Shown: piece by piece, positions 5,446-5,666 of the stretch
Numbering within the stretch: position 1 is the first letter of the stretch
How the letters are laid out: each line of letters starts with the position of its first letter
From: an uncultured Chlorobiales bacterium
GTDB lineage: Bacteria > Bacteroidota > Chlorobiia > Chlorobiales > Thermochlorobacteraceae
NCBI GenBank assembly: GCA_937959145.1
Contig: CALGMC010000024.1
Coordinates: 1-5,666 of the forward strand
Length of the DNA: 5,666 bases
Direction: 5' to 3'
The notes under the pieces: generated by a model
What the model was told of the DNA's origin: nothing
Database searches by the model: none
What the model saw: the letters and a program-made list of their open reading frames with translations, nothing else
Program-made: the position numbers and the translations under genes

Positions 5446-5666
5446 ATGACACCTCGTTTAGTTGTTCTTGGAACAGGTTTCGGCGCAGTCAGTTTGCTTA
5501 AAGACCTTTCGCCCAGCCGCTATGCCGTTACGGTCGTCAGCCCTCGCAATCACTTTCTTTTTTCTCCGCTGTTGCCGAGCACAACCGTCGGCACGATTGA
5601 ATTTTTAAGCATCGCTGAGCCGATTCGCACGGCAGTAAGTTACGCGAACTTTGTTCAGGCAGAAGC
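5446..5666 (+). CDS. Type II NADH dehydrogenase (NDH-2), N-terminal part (runs off right edge)
   Basis: The ATG at 5446 opens 73 codons that continue past the window. The start is an FAD-binding Rossmann strand-turn-helix, RLVVLGTGFGAVSLLKDL (residues 3-20), with the GxGxxxxxxL dinucleotide pattern. It is followed by VTVVSPRNHFLFSPLLPS (28-45) and TVGTIEFLSIAEPIR (47-61), hallmarks of NDH-2, including the plant/fungal NDE type. NDH-2 is a single-subunit membrane-associated flavoenzyme that passes electrons from NAD(P)H to quinone without pumping protons. The NADH-binding domain and membrane-anchoring C-terminus are outside the window (usual length about 400-450). No SD precedes the ATG and no good promoter is visible in 5356-5445, so it may be read through from ppx. 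Related sulfide:quinone reductases share the fold, but the SPRN...LPS segment favours NDH-2. Confidence 0.87.
   Translation, partial: MTPRLVVLGTGFGAVSLLKDLSPSRYAVTVVSPRNHFLFSPLLPSTTVGTIEFLSIAEPIRTAVSYANFVQAE

Noticed and set aside
1..5666. Insertion sequences, CRISPR, tRNA, rRNA or phage genes
   Set aside because: I looked for terminal inverted repeats, regular spaced repeats, tRNA-like cloverleaf segments and transposase or integrase motifs and saw none.

Overview
This window holds six protein-coding genes of ordinary bacterial housekeeping and envelope type. There is no sign of a mobile element, CRISPR array, rRNA or tRNA. Base composition is moderate, and intergenic regions are AT-rich. 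The set of families (NusB-fold RsmB, a PPX of E. coli architecture, a secreted TPR protein and a type II NADH dehydrogenase of the SPRN...LPS type) together with mixed use of Shine-Dalgarno sites would suit a Chlorobi/Bacteroidota-like Gram-negative. No marker gene here fixes the phylum, so that placement is a low-confidence inference.

Layout: the left half is transcribed leftward. At the left edge is the 5' part of rsmB (16S rRNA m5C967 methyltransferase), cut by the window end. A 240-base spacer separates it from an upstream pair of genes lying 13 bases apart, probably one transcript: a small single-TM protein with a degenerate BON domain (first gene), then a D-Ala-D-Ala-ligase-like ATP-grasp enzyme (second gene). 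The right half is transcribed rightward: a secreted TPR-repeat protein ending in a textbook Rho-independent terminator, then a full-length exopolyphosphatase/GppA-type phosphatase, then the first 73 codons of a type II NADH dehydrogenase, cut by the right edge.

Regulation: the divergent spacer between the BON gene and the TPR gene contains a near-consensus sigma70-type promoter facing right. A weaker extended -10 promoter faces left, and the two -10 boxes overlap on opposite strands. A 12-base direct repeat occurs twice there, exactly 50 bases apart, and one copy touches the rightward -35. Ahead of ppx, a 21-base near-perfect palindrome covers the predicted -35 and looks like an operator.

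How the genes work together: rsmB is ribosome maturation. The BON/ATP-grasp pair and the TPR protein look envelope-related. PPX and NDH-2 concern phosphate/stringent and energy metabolism. No known pathway links them all. The least explained items are the Ddl-like ligase, which lacks the usual D-Ala-binding N-terminal motif and is paired with a BON membrane protein, and the compact divergent promoter. I see no clear evidence of a new multi-gene system.
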